Assembly (NCBI RefSeq): GCF_022829345.1
Contig: NZ_JAKSXV010000075.1
Coordinates: 1-64,000 of the forward strand
Direction of reading: 5' to 3'
Length of the DNA: 64,000 nt
Source: Methylobacterium sp. J-090
GTDB taxonomy: Bacteria > Pseudomonadota > Alphaproteobacteria > Rhizobiales > Beijerinckiaceae
Below are positions 19,141 to 27,035 of the stretch, piece by piece. Numbering within the stretch: the first letter of the stretch is position 1; each line of letters starts with the position of its first letter. Below the pieces are notes generated by a model, which worked only from the letters and a program-made list of their open reading frames with translations, had not been told where the DNA came from and ran no database searches. Position numbers and translations under genes: made by a program.

Positions 19141-19256
19141 GTGAGCAGTTGCCCTGAGGTGTGACACAGGGCCCGGGAAACCGTTGCCGTCGACACGACT
19201 TTACCTACCCCAACGGCCGATGACGCTTCCGTCATACAGCCCACCGAAAGCATTCC

Positions 19257-19517
19257 GTGAAGATCTCTCTAATCGCCGGCGTCGCCATGCTCATCGCCGT
19301 CCCAGCGTTCGCCCAGGGCGGCCCTCCGCGTCAGCCGGGCGTCATCGTCCAGAACGAAACGAACACGACGGGCAATGACGGAAACATCGTGATCTCCCGC
19401 GGGGCGACCGGCGCCGATACGATCACCACCAATTCGGCGGCTGGCGGGAATGCATCGCGACCCGAGCAGGCGTTCCCCAACGGCAGCGCCAACGGCGGCG
19501 GCGGCGGGGGGCGCTGA
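19257..19517 (+). CDS. Small exported protein of the SRGATGA type (copy 2)
   Basis: The 86-residue product has a clear signal peptide (MKISLIAGVAMLIAVPAFAQ) and a mature part sharing T-T-G-N-D...I-S-R-G-A-T-G-A-D-T...G-G-N-A-S-R-P-E-Q with the gene at 18810, then a Gly-run tail. The start is GTG at 19257, at the exact beginning of the signal peptide; the ribosome site is weak (CGAAAG). It has its own terminator, so each copy is a separate transcription unit. The function is unknown. Confidence 0.75.
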   Translation: MKISLIAGVAMLIAVPAFAQGGPPRQPGVIVQNETNTTGNDGNIVISRGATGADTITTNSAAGGNASRPEQAFPNGSANGGGGGGR

Positions 19518-19545
19518 TTCACCGGCGCAACGAGCGCTTATCGTA

Positions 19546-19574
19546 CCCGCCCGGCTCGCGTCGCGGCGGGTTTT
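19546..19574 (+). terminator. Rho-independent terminator after second SRGATGA gene
   Basis: CCCGCC (19546-19551) and GGCGGG (19565-19570) form the stem, followed by TTTTA. Stem bases match those of the terminator at 19110, so the terminators may have been duplicated with the genes. Confidence 0.8.
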
Positions 19575-19610
19575 ACTTTGCTGGGCGAGCCTACAACACG
19601 TTCCGCTCGG

Positions 19611-19830
19611 ATGCTTAGCTCTATCCAAAAATTTTTGACATCCATCTCAGCTTAACGATTTAAACAGAACGTTCTCTTGATCCACAAATCGAAGCACTAA
19701 GATTATTTTCCAAAATTTGCACTGAATTCAATCATATGATGTATTTACGAAAATAATTCAAATTTATTGGTCAGCGTAGCTTGCCAAATATTATTTCTCC
19801 ACAGAGTATTCGATTAAAGAGACCTTATTG
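19611..19830. promoter_or_regulatory. Strongly AT-rich block upstream of MucR copy 2
   Basis: About 220 bases dominated by A and T runs (for example AAAAATTTTT-like and AATTCAAATTT-like stretches) inside otherwise GC-rich DNA. MucR/Ros proteins bind AT-rich sites with TpA steps and commonly repress their own genes, so this is a plausible autoregulatory region. I cannot define a single operator by eye. Confidence 0.45.
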
Positions 19831-19844
19831 ATGTGGAGAGTGCT

Positions 19845-20312
19845 ATGCGAGAGAGCGCTGGTTTGCAGACAGTCAATATTCTCAATCTCGCAGGGGTTAT
19901 TACGGCCGCCTTCGTGTCGAATAGCTCACTATCCGTAGCAGAGCTGCCGGCGCTGATCCGCAGCGTCCACACCGCCCTGAGCAGCCTCGCCACCAACACG
20001 ATGGAGGCAGCGGAGGAGTCCGGCGAGAAGCCCACTGCCGCGCAGATCCGAAAGTCCGTCACGCCGGACGGCATCGTCAGCTTCGTGGACGGCAAGACCT
20101 ACAAGACCATGAAGCGGCACCTGACCACGAACGGATTCGATCCGTACAGTTACCGCGAACGATTCGGCCTGCCCGCCGACTATCCGATGGTCGCATCGAA
20201 CTACGCGGCGCAGCGCTCCGCGTTGGCCAAGTCCATCGGCCTCGGTCGGCCTTTTGGCGGGCGCGAGGTTGAAAGGCCGGTAAAATCCTCTGGTCGCAAG
20301 CAAGCCGCTTGA
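19845..20312 (+). CDS. MucR/Ros-family regulator with degenerate zinc site (copy 2)
   Basis: The 155-residue paralogue of the protein at 13328 has nearly the same DNA-binding domain and a diverged N-terminal half. The same zinc ligands are lost (IVSFVDG...MKRHLTTNG). GGAGAG four bases before ATG 19845 supports this start; a GTG four codons earlier is possible. The gene sits behind a 220-base AT-rich block. Two regulators with almost the same recognition domain probably share targets and could form mixed oligomers through the N-terminal region; this is inference. Confidence 0.85.
   Translation: MRESAGLQTVNILNLAGVITAAFVSNSSLSVAELPALIRSVHTALSSLATNTMEAAEESGEKPTAAQIRKSVTPDGIVSFVDGKTYKTMKRHLTTNGFDPYSYRERFGLPADYPMVASNYAAQRSALAKSIGLGRPFGGREVERPVKSSGRKQAA
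20061..20239 (+). repeat. Long direct repeat, copy 2 (within MucR gene)
   Basis: Partner of 13556-13734, same orientation, about six mismatches in 179 bases. Recombination between the two would delete or duplicate about 6.5 kb holding the molybdenum hydroxylase, the SDR and the small exported proteins. Confidence 0.85.
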
Positions 20313-20571
20313 GTGCGCCAATCGATCATCGCATCTGTTAGGCCATTTTAACCTCTTCGGCTCTGGCCGCACACATGAGCGGCCGGGGCCTTTTCCACCT
20401 CAGCCGCCCTGCAGGCTCTCCGCGAAGTCCTCCGGCACCTCGCCGAGCTGCCCGAGCCTGTGCTCGCGTGAAATCGGCGCAGGCAGCCGCGCGGTGCAAC
20501 GGCCTCGCAGCCTGCGCGTAGCTCCCTTGCGGGGGCATCGACCACGCGCAACCTCGGGAAGCGAACGGCCC

Positions 20572-21585
20572 ATGAATCACAAGCCCCTGCGCGATCAGGT
20601 GATCGTCGTCACCGGCGCCTCTTCCGGGATCGGCCTCGCCACGGCCCGCATGGCCGCGAAGGGCGGAGCGCGCGTGGTGTTGGCGGCCCGCAGCGGCGCG
20701 GCGTTGGCCAACATCGTCGCGGAGATCGAGGCAGGTGGGGGAGAGGCCGTCTGGGTCGAAGCCGATGTCGGCGAACGGGCCGAGGTCGAGGTCATCGCCG
20801 CCAAGGCGATCACGGCGTTCGGCGGCTTCGACACCTGGGTCAACGTCGCCGGCGTGACCATATACGGTCCCCTGCGGGCGGTGTCGGACGCGGATCACGC
20901 CCGGCTGGTGCAGACCAACTTCTGGGGCACCGTCTACGGATCGCTGGTCGCCGTCGAGCACCTGAGCCGGCGTGGCGGCGCGCTGATCAACGTCGGCAGC
21001 CTCGCCTCCGACCTCGCCTTCCCGTTCCAGGGCATGTACTCGGCCACCAAGCACGCGGTGAAGGGCTTCACCGACGCCCTCCGGATGGAGCTGCGCCACG
21101 AAGGCGCCCCGGTCTCCGTGAGCCTGATCAAGCCGGCCTCCATCGATACGCCCCTGCCGCGTCGGGCCCGCAACTACATGGATCGCGAGCCGATGCTGCC
21201 GCCGCCGGTCTATCCACCGGAAGAAGTCGCCAACGCGATCCTGCATTGCGCCGTGCATCCGCTGCGCGACGTCATCGTCGGCGGCGCTGGCAAGGTCTTC
21301 GCGGCGAGCAAGGAGTTCGCCCCCGGCGCCTTCGATCTCCTCGCCCCGGCCATCGTCGCCATGCAGAAGCGCCCCGGCCGCCCGCGCCGTCCGGCCGGGA
21401 CCCTCCACGAACCCCAGCAGGACGACACCGGCTTCGCCAAGGGGGACCAGCCGGGCTATGTCATGCGGACCAGCGCCTATACCCGCGCCAGCCTGCACCC
21501 CCTCGCCCTCGTGGCCGGAGCGATCGGGCTCGGCCTCGCCGCGACGGCGGTCCTCGCGCCGCGCGGCACCGGACGGCGGTCTTGA
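20572..21585 (+). CDS. Short-chain dehydrogenase with C-terminal membrane anchor
   Basis: The 337-residue product has the classical SDR coenzyme loop TGASSGIG (14-21), N91-V-A-G, S143 and the Y156-S-A-T-K160 catalytic pair, so it is an NAD(P)-dependent oxidoreductase. The SDR fold ends near 250; a Pro-rich linker and one hydrophobic helix near the C terminus (L-A-L-V-A-G-A-I-G-L-G-L-A-A-T-A-V) suggest anchoring to the inner membrane. The ATG at 20572 places the coenzyme loop at the usual distance. The hydrolase gene starts two bases after the stop, so the two are co-translated and may act on one substrate, possibly a lipid or ester; the substrate is unknown. Confidence 0.85.
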   Translation: MNHKPLRDQVIVVTGASSGIGLATARMAAKGGARVVLAARSGAALANIVAEIEAGGGEAVWVEADVGERAEVEVIAAKAITAFGGFDTWVNVAGVTIYGPLRAVSDADHARLVQTNFWGTVYGSLVAVEHLSRRGGALINVGSLASDLAFPFQGMYSATKHAVKGFTDALRMELRHEGAPVSVSLIKPASIDTPLPRRARNYMDREPMLPPPVYPPEEVANAILHCAVHPLRDVIVGGAGKVFAASKEFAPGAFDLLAPAIVAMQKRPGRPRRPAGTLHEPQQDDTGFAKGDQPGYVMRTSAYTRASLHPLALVAGAIGLGLAATAVLAPRGTGRRS

Positions 21586-21586
21586 C

Positions 21587-22486
21587 GTGAACGCACCTGC
21601 GCTGCGCCTGAGCCCAGCGGCGCCCTCGACCGCCGACAGGGCGGTGACCCGCCGTACGGTGGATCTTGGGGGCGGACGCACCCTCGCCTATGCCGAAGCG
21701 GGCGAGGGACCCGCCCTCGTCCTGATCCACGGGACGCTGATGGCGCTGGAGGATATGTGGCTCGCCCTCATGCCGATCCTGTCCCGTCACTACCGTGTCA
21801 TCGCCGTCGATCGTCCCGGACACGGCCTGAGCCGGCGGCGGCGGTCGATCGACGCCTCGCCCTGGCGACAGGCCGAGATCATCCACGACGCGCTCCAGAT
21901 CATCGGCGTCAAGCGTCCCCTTCTGGTCGGCCACTCATTCGGCGGAACGGTTGCCCTGTGTCACGGCTTGCGCTTCCCGGCTGAGACGGCGGGCATCCTG
22001 GCCCTCGCCCCACTATGCTTTCCGGAGGTCCGCCTTGAACAGATGCTGTTCGGGCCGCGGTTCACCCCCGGCCTCGGCGAGGTGTTGGCGCCGCTCCTGG
22101 CTGGAACCTCGGACCCCGCCCTGCTGCCGCTCCTGTGGCGTGCGATCTTCCTGCCGCAGATCATGCCGAAGCCGTTCGCCGAGGGCTTCCCCTTCGCCCT
22201 GGCCAGCGGACCGGAGCGGATGATCGCCGAGGGCGAGGATGCGGTGAGCGTCTGGCCGGCGCTGACCCGTGCCGCGATGGCCTACACCGGTTGCGCGGTG
22301 CCGGTTCGCATCCTCGGCGGTACGGCCGATGTCGTCGTCAACAACGCTTTGCATGGGGCCCTCGCCGCTTTGTCGCTGGCGGGGGGAAGTTTCGATTGGG
22401 TGCCGGGTGCGGGGCACATGCTCCATCACTTCCACCAAGACTTAGTTTCGTCAGCTGTTGAGACGCTTAGCAACCGCGCCCCCTGA
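21587..22486 (+). CDS. Alpha/beta hydrolase
   Basis: The 299-residue product has the alpha/beta-hydrolase fold: oxyanion strand V-L-I-H-G-T, nucleophile elbow G-H-S-F-G-G with S117, Asp in GTADVV and His in PGAGHMLHH near the C terminus, completing the triad. The class covers esterases, lipases and epoxide or haloalkane hydrolases; nothing visible narrows it. There is no signal peptide. The GTG start follows the SDR stop by one base, indicating coupling with the membrane-anchored SDR. Confidence 0.82.
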   Translation: MNAPALRLSPAAPSTADRAVTRRTVDLGGGRTLAYAEAGEGPALVLIHGTLMALEDMWLALMPILSRHYRVIAVDRPGHGLSRRRRSIDASPWRQAEIIHDALQIIGVKRPLLVGHSFGGTVALCHGLRFPAETAGILALAPLCFPEVRLEQMLFGPRFTPGLGEVLAPLLAGTSDPALLPLLWRAIFLPQIMPKPFAEGFPFALASGPERMIAEGEDAVSVWPALTRAAMAYTGCAVPVRILGGTADVVVNNALHGALAALSLAGGSFDWVPGAGHMLHHFHQDLVSSAVETLSNRAP

Positions 22487-22660
22487 CGCCGATGGCGGGA
22501 GCTGCACCTCCGCATGACAGTCCTACGGAGTTCTTAGGCGGTGTCCTAGGATTCGCATGGGCAATCGCCCGAGACCTGTCGGCGTTCAGGGTTTGTGCGC
22601 GGATAGGAACGCTTCGGATCACAGGCGCTTTGCTCCCTACAACAATCAGGGAGTGAAACA

Positions 22661-22810
22661 GTGATCCAGGCCGATACGCCACTGCCCGGTGCCGATCTCC
22701 AACCAATCGAGGATGCGCCGGCCCCACCGGAACTGCCCGAGCGAGAGGCACCAGCCATCCCGGAAGAAGACGATCCGGAGATCGAGAAAACCGAAGAGCA
22801 GCCGAGCTGA
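22661..22810 (+). CDS. Small acidic proline-rich protein (49 aa)
   Basis: GTG at 22661 follows AGGGAG by seven bases. The 49 residues are mostly Pro, Glu, Asp and Ala (PAPPELPEREAPAIPEEDDP), predicted disordered. Such a frame could be chance in GC-rich DNA, but the ribosome site and biased composition favour a gene. The product type resembles that at 18503. The function is unknown. Confidence 0.45.
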   Translation: MIQADTPLPGADLQPIEDAPAPPELPEREAPAIPEEDDPEIEKTEEQPS

Positions 22811-22845
22811 AGCGCCTTCAGAGCCGCAATCCTGGGAGACACGTC

Positions 22846-23262
22846 ATGGACAGCGCATCAACGAGCGGGGCGCCGGACGGATCGGTGATCCGCCGCGATT
22901 CCCCTCGGCCGGATCTTCTGGCCTTCGAAATCAAGGACAAGATCACCAAGGCCGATATCGAGTGGATGTCGGCGCACACCGACGAGGCCATGCAAACCCT
23001 CGACAAGATCGACATGCTGATCATCATGTCGAACTACGAAGGCTCGGACCTCGGTGCGACTTTCGACGGTTACGCGGCCAGCGTGAAGGTTCGCTCGGTC
23101 GCGCACATCAGGCGCTACGTTGTGGTCGGTGCACCGGCCTTCGCTCAAGCCATGATCAACCTCTCAGGCTTCGTCATGCCGGTCGAAACCAAAACGTTCG
23201 ATCTTGAGGACGAGCCTGCGGCCTGGGCTTGGCTCGCGCAGGACCCGTCTGCAACCGGCTGA
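22846..23262 (+). CDS. SpoIIAA-like (STAS-type) protein
   Basis: The 138-residue product matches the SpoIIAA-like family: a short leader, then L-L-A-F-E-I-K-D-K-I-T-K-A-D-I-E-W and the hydrophobic strand IDMLIIMSNYEG, with V-V-V-G-A-P-A-F-A near 100. These small proteins have the STAS fold and are thought to bind partner proteins or lipids; the role is not established. GGGAGACACGTC precedes the ATG. It has no signal peptide and lies between unrelated small genes. Confidence 0.78.
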   Translation: MDSASTSGAPDGSVIRRDSPRPDLLAFEIKDKITKADIEWMSAHTDEAMQTLDKIDMLIIMSNYEGSDLGATFDGYAASVKVRSVAHIRRYVVVGAPAFAQAMINLSGFVMPVETKTFDLEDEPAAWAWLAQDPSATG

Positions 23263-23338
23263 TCGGAAGGGGCCGAACGCGATCATCGAAGCGCGGCGGA
23301 CGGACTGATCGCCCGCCGGGCCACACCGAAGCCAAGGC

Positions 23339-23992
23339 TTACGGCGGGTCCTTCCTGGAGCCCTGCGCCACGATCCGCATCTCGGCGTCGGGTAGCGGTC
23401 GCTGAAGCTCCAGGGCGATCTCCGTGGGGGCTGCGAGCCACGTGCTCCATTCCTCCGGCGTCGTCAGCAGCACCGGCATGGCCTTCGGATGGACGGGGCC
23501 GACCACGCCGTTCGGCTCGCAGGTGAGGAACGAGAACAGCCGGTGCTCTTCCTCGGTCCGGTCGGGGTTCTCGGCCTTCGTGCCGCGCACGCCCGTCCAG
23601 GGGCGCCAGATGCCGGCGAAGGCGAACAGCGGCCGATCCTCGTCGAGGGCGAACCACGTCGGGGTCTTCTTCGGCTTGGTGTCGGCGTATTCGCTGAAGG
23701 ACGAGACCGGCACGAGGCAGCGGAACTCGGGCTTGAGCCAGGGCCGCCAGTGCGGGCTCTTCACGTTGCGCACGTTGGTGACGGGGTGCTCGCCGAACTG
23801 CTTCGGTCCCGGGATGCCCCAACGGAACATCTCCATGACGCGTTCGCCGTCCGCGTCGACCCGCACGATCGGCGCCCGCTGGTCGGGAAAGATCCCCGGC
23901 ATCGCCGGTAGGTTGCCGGTGTGGTCGGCCGCGACGCCGAAGGATTCCCGGATCTCGGTCTGGGACGTCACCAGGCTGTAGAGGTTGCACAT
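23339..23992 (-). CDS. SRAP/HMCES-family abasic-site protein (YedK)
   Basis: The 217-residue product is full length for the SOS-response-associated peptidase (SRAP) family, E. coli YedK and human HMCES. After Met removal, C2 of MCNLYS becomes the N-terminal Cys that crosslinks to abasic sites in single-stranded DNA. The other active-site residues are present: N76 in TNVRN, E101 in SEY and H168 in HPKAMPVLL. The protein shields abasic sites at stalled forks. No LexA box was identified upstream by eye, and the gene is alone on its strand here. Confidence 0.9.
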   Translation of the reverse strand: MCNLYSLVTSQTEIRESFGVAADHTGNLPAMPGIFPDQRAPIVRVDADGERVMEMFRWGIPGPKQFGEHPVTNVRNVKSPHWRPWLKPEFRCLVPVSSFSEYADTKPKKTPTWFALDEDRPLFAFAGIWRPWTGVRGTKAENPDRTEEEHRLFSFLTCEPNGVVGPVHPKAMPVLLTTPEEWSTWLAAPTEIALELQRPLPDAEMRIVAQGSRKDPP

Positions 23993-24079
23993 TCACCTAT
24001 GGACGCCCGTTAGTTGGCACCGAGGACATGATGTCTCGAATCGTGCTGCGCCGATCGGATTGACGGCCAGTTATGGATC

Positions 24080-25360
24080 TCAGGCCGCCCGTGCGAGGGC
24101 GGCCTGGAACTCCGACTCCGGCAACAGGGCCCCACCGGTGGTCCAGACGACGTGCGTCGCGTGGGCGATGTCCGGCAGGGCGGCACAGGCCGGTCCCACG
24201 GCCGCGAAAGCCGCCGCCGCCGACGGTTCGAGGCGTAAGGCCGCCCGGTCCCAGAGCACGCGCAGCCAGGCGAACAGGTCGGCGTCGCTCACCGTCACCA
24301 CGGCCTCGACGAGGGCGCCGACGGTGCCGGCCACGAGCATCGAGGCCGTGGCCACGGCCAAGCCGTCCGCGGCAGTGCGGTTGTCGAGGCCAAAATCGTA
24401 GACGCTCACCGACCGCTCCAGGCCCGCGGCGAGTTGCACTAGCATGCAGGGCGCGGCGACGGGCTCGACGAAGACGCAGCGCACGGCATCGCCGAAGAGC
24501 AGCTTCAGGCCGAGGGTGACGCCGCCGGGGGCGCCCCCGACGCCGCAGGGGAGGTAGACGCACAGCGGATGGGCCTCGTCCACCGTCACGCCCGCCGCGT
24601 GGAGCTGGCGCCGCAGGTCGAAGGCCGCCGCCGCGTAGCCGAGGAACAGGTCCACCGAACTCTCGTCGTCGACGAAGTGGGCATCACCCCGGCCCTCGAA
24701 CGCGACCCGCGCGGCGGCGACGGCGCTTCCATAATCGCCCGCATGCTCCACCACCCGGGCGCCGAGGTCGCGCAGGCGCCGCTTCTTCCAGGCCTTGGCA
24801 TCGTGGGACATGTGCACCTCGACCTGGAAGCCGAGGGCGCGGGCGATCACCCCGACGCTGAACCCGAGGTTGCCGGTGCTTCCCACCGCCACCGTATGAG
24901 CGCCGAGCGCCGCGCGGACATCCGGTTCGGCGAGGCGCGCGTAAGATTGCCCGGGGGTCAGCCAGCCCGCCGCGAAGCCGAGCCGCTCGGCATGGACCAG
25001 CACCTCGTAGACCCCGCCCCGCGCCTTGATGCAGCCGGTGAGCGGCAGATCGTGGTCGGCCTTGACCCAAACCGCCGTCCCGGCTTGCCCCGACACCCGC
25101 TCTGCCATTTCGGTGGAGAGCGGGTGGAGGGGGGAATCGATCCGCCCGGTCTCGAGTTCGGGAAACAGCCGGGCGAGCAGCGGATCGAACCGACGCCAGC
25201 GCGCCTGCGCACCCTCCACCTCGGCGAGGCCGTAGGCCAATCCCGGCAGGATCTCGGCCGCGCGGCCGAGGCGCGGATTGCGCCAAAGGGTGGGCCGGCC
25301 CTCCCGCACGGCCCCGGGGATCTCGCCGGAGAAGGCCGGTGCCGCGCCGTCGGTGGTCAT
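24080..25360 (-). CDS. dsdA: D-serine dehydratase (ammonia-lyase)
   Basis: The 426-residue product is a fold-type II PLP enzyme. K112 in CIKARGGVYEV is the PLP lysine (E. coli GSIKARGG), GSTGNLG at 160-166 binds the phosphate, and a Gly-rich segment PCGVGGAPGG follows. It deaminates D-serine to pyruvate and ammonia, for detoxification and carbon/nitrogen use. Residue 110 is Cys where E. coli has Ser. The ATG at 25360 is preferred over an upstream in-frame one because the latter overlaps the Lrp gene; AGGA lies ten bases upstream. The Lrp-type gene ends 25 bases before it on the same strand, so they form an operon. Confidence 0.88.
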   Translation of the reverse strand: MTTDGAAPAFSGEIPGAVREGRPTLWRNPRLGRAAEILPGLAYGLAEVEGAQARWRRFDPLLARLFPELETGRIDSPLHPLSTEMAERVSGQAGTAVWVKADHDLPLTGCIKARGGVYEVLVHAERLGFAAGWLTPGQSYARLAEPDVRAALGAHTVAVGSTGNLGFSVGVIARALGFQVEVHMSHDAKAWKKRRLRDLGARVVEHAGDYGSAVAAARVAFEGRGDAHFVDDESSVDLFLGYAAAAFDLRRQLHAAGVTVDEAHPLCVYLPCGVGGAPGGVTLGLKLLFGDAVRCVFVEPVAAPCMLVQLAAGLERSVSVYDFGLDNRTAADGLAVATASMLVAGTVGALVEAVVTVSDADLFAWLRVLWDRAALRLEPSAAAAFAAVGPACAALPDIAHATHVVWTTGGALLPESEFQAALARAA

Positions 25361-25385
25361 GCTGGTGGGTGTCCTGTGCCAGGAA

Positions 25386-25850
25386 TCAGAGATCGATGGG
25401 CGCATTGTCGACCACTTCCTTCATGACGAAGAAGGTCCGGGTCTGGCGCACGCCCGGCAGGGCGATCAGCGTCGCGCTGTGAAGCCGGTTGAAATCCGCC
25501 ATATCGGAGACGCGGATCTTGAGGAAGTAGTCGAAATCACCGGCGACCAGGTGGCAGTCGAGCACCATCGGCATGGCGCGGGCCGCGGCCTCGAAGGCGG
25601 CGAAGCTCTCGGGGGTCGAGCGGTCCAGCACCACGCCGACCATCACGAGGGAGCCGCGGCCGACCTTCTCGGGTGCGATCAGCGCCCGGATCCCCCGGAC
25701 GTAGCCCTCGTCGAACAGGCGCTGGATGCGCCGATGGCAGGTGGCCGCGCTGGTGTTCACCCGCTTGGCGATCTCGGCATTGCCCATGCGCCCGTCCGCC
25801 TGGAGCAGGCGGAGAATCTTCAGGTCCATCCGGTCCAGCCCAGCGTCCAT
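25386..25850 (-). CDS. Lrp/AsnC-family regulator between dsdA and acdS
   Basis: The 154-residue product has an N-terminal winged helix-turn-helix (about 8-60, with D-L-K-I-L-R-L-L-Q-A-D-G-R-M and R-V-N-T-S-A-A-T-C-H-R-R-I-Q-R-L) and a C-terminal RAM ligand domain (about 70-150). The ATG at 25850 gives the normal family length; the longer frame to 26024 would run into the acdS start. It is co-directional with dsdA and divergent from acdS, where Lrp-type AcdR regulators are known to activate ACC deaminase in response to ACC. The likely role is control of both enzymes from the 25851-26022 region. Confidence 0.88.
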   Translation of the reverse strand: MDAGLDRMDLKILRLLQADGRMGNAEIAKRVNTSAATCHRRIQRLFDEGYVRGIRALIAPEKVGRGSLVMVGVVLDRSTPESFAAFEAAARAMPMVLDCHLVAGDFDYFLKIRVSDMADFNRLHSATLIALPGVRQTRTFFVMKEVVDNAPIDL

Positions 25851-26022
25851 GAAAGATCCTTCCGTCCGACCGGCCGATAACGCAACGATCCTGCGATCAT
25901 CGATGCCGAACTTCACGGGAGGCAAGAAACGGGCGCGCATTTCGAGAGCACCTTCCGCCGCTCCTTTGCTAGCTTTTCCGGGCTGACCAAGATCATGGCC
26001 GACCAGGAAGGGCACTGCACCC

Positions 26023-27033
26023 ATGCTATCGAACTTCGAGCGCTATCCCCTCACCTTCGGCCCGAGCCCGATCGAGAAGCTGTCGCGCCTCACCGACCAT
26101 CTCGGCGGCGATGTCGAGATCTACGCCAAACGCGAGGATTGCAATTCGGGCCTCGCCTATGGCGGCAACAAGCTGCGCAAACTCGAATACATCGTGCCCG
26201 ATGCCATCTCGAGCGGGGCCGACACCCTGGTCTCCATCGGCGGCGTCCAGTCGAACCACACCCGCATGGTCGCGGCGGTGGCCGCCAAGATCGGCATGAA
26301 GTGCCGGCTGATCCAGGAGGCCTGGGTGCCGCACGAGGATGCGGTCTACGACCGGGTCGGCAACATCCTTCTGTCGCGGATTATGGGCGCCGAGACGCAG
26401 CTCGTGGACGACGGCTTCGACATCGGCATCCGCGAGAGCTGGACGGCCGCCCTCGCGGACGTGAAGGCCAAGGGCGGCAAGCCCTACGCGATCCCCGCCG
26501 GCGCCTCGGTGCACAAGTTCGGCGGCCTCGGCTACGTCGGCTTCGCCGAAGAGGTGCGCGCCCAGGAGGCCGAGATGGGCCTGCGCTTCGACTACATCGT
26601 CGTCTGCACCGTCACGGGCTCGACCCATGCCGGCATGGTGGTGGGCTTTGCCGCCGACGGGCGCGCCCGCAACGTCATCGGCATCGACGCCTCCTTCACG
26701 CCGGCTCAGACCAAGGCGCAGGTGCTCGACATCGCCCAGAAGACGGCGGCCCTCATCGGCGCCCCCGAGATCGTCGCCGACGACGTCGTGCTGAACGAGG
26801 ATTACGCCTACCCGGTCTACGGCGTGCCCTCGAAAGAGACCATCGAGGCGATCCGCCTCTCGGCCCGTCTGGAGGCCATGATCACGGACCCCGTCTACGA
26901 GGGGAAGTCCATGCAGGGCATGATCGACCTCGTGAAGAAGGGCTTCTTCCCCAAGGGCTCGAAGGTGCTCTACGCCCATCTCGGCGGCGCCCCGGCGCTC
27001 AACGGCTACAGCTACACCTTCCGCAACGGCTGA
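26023..27033 (+). CDS. acdS: 1-aminocyclopropane-1-carboxylate deaminase
   Basis: The 336-residue PLP enzyme opens the ring of ACC, the plant ethylene precursor, to 2-oxobutyrate and ammonia. It has PLP lysine K50 (GGNKLRK) and nucleophile S77 (GVQSNHTR). Y292 and E293 (DPVYEG) and L320 (YAHLGG) are the residues that separate true ACC deaminases from D-cysteine desulfhydrases; all match, numbered one or two lower than in the Pseudomonas enzyme. The divergent Lrp gene fits the AcdR-acdS arrangement. The enzyme is cytoplasmic; it typically lowers plant ethylene around root- or leaf-associated bacteria. Confidence 0.95.
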   Translation: MLSNFERYPLTFGPSPIEKLSRLTDHLGGDVEIYAKREDCNSGLAYGGNKLRKLEYIVPDAISSGADTLVSIGGVQSNHTRMVAAVAAKIGMKCRLIQEAWVPHEDAVYDRVGNILLSRIMGAETQLVDDGFDIGIRESWTAALADVKAKGGKPYAIPAGASVHKFGGLGYVGFAEEVRAQEAEMGLRFDYIVVCTVTGSTHAGMVVGFAADGRARNVIGIDASFTPAQTKAQVLDIAQKTAALIGAPEIVADDVVLNEDYAYPVYGVPSKETIEAIRLSARLEAMITDPVYEGKSMQGMIDLVKKGFFPKGSKVLYAHLGGAPALNGYSYTFRNG

Positions 27034-27035
27034 TG

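Noticed and set aside
20338..21681. Minus-strand frame opposite the SDR
   Set aside because: The plus strand carries TGASSGIG and YSATK at correct spacing; the minus frame has no domain.
24001..24060. TGGCACCGAGGACATG near 24017 as a second sigma-54 promoter
   Set aside because: The -24 half matches but there is no TTGC at the -12 distance.
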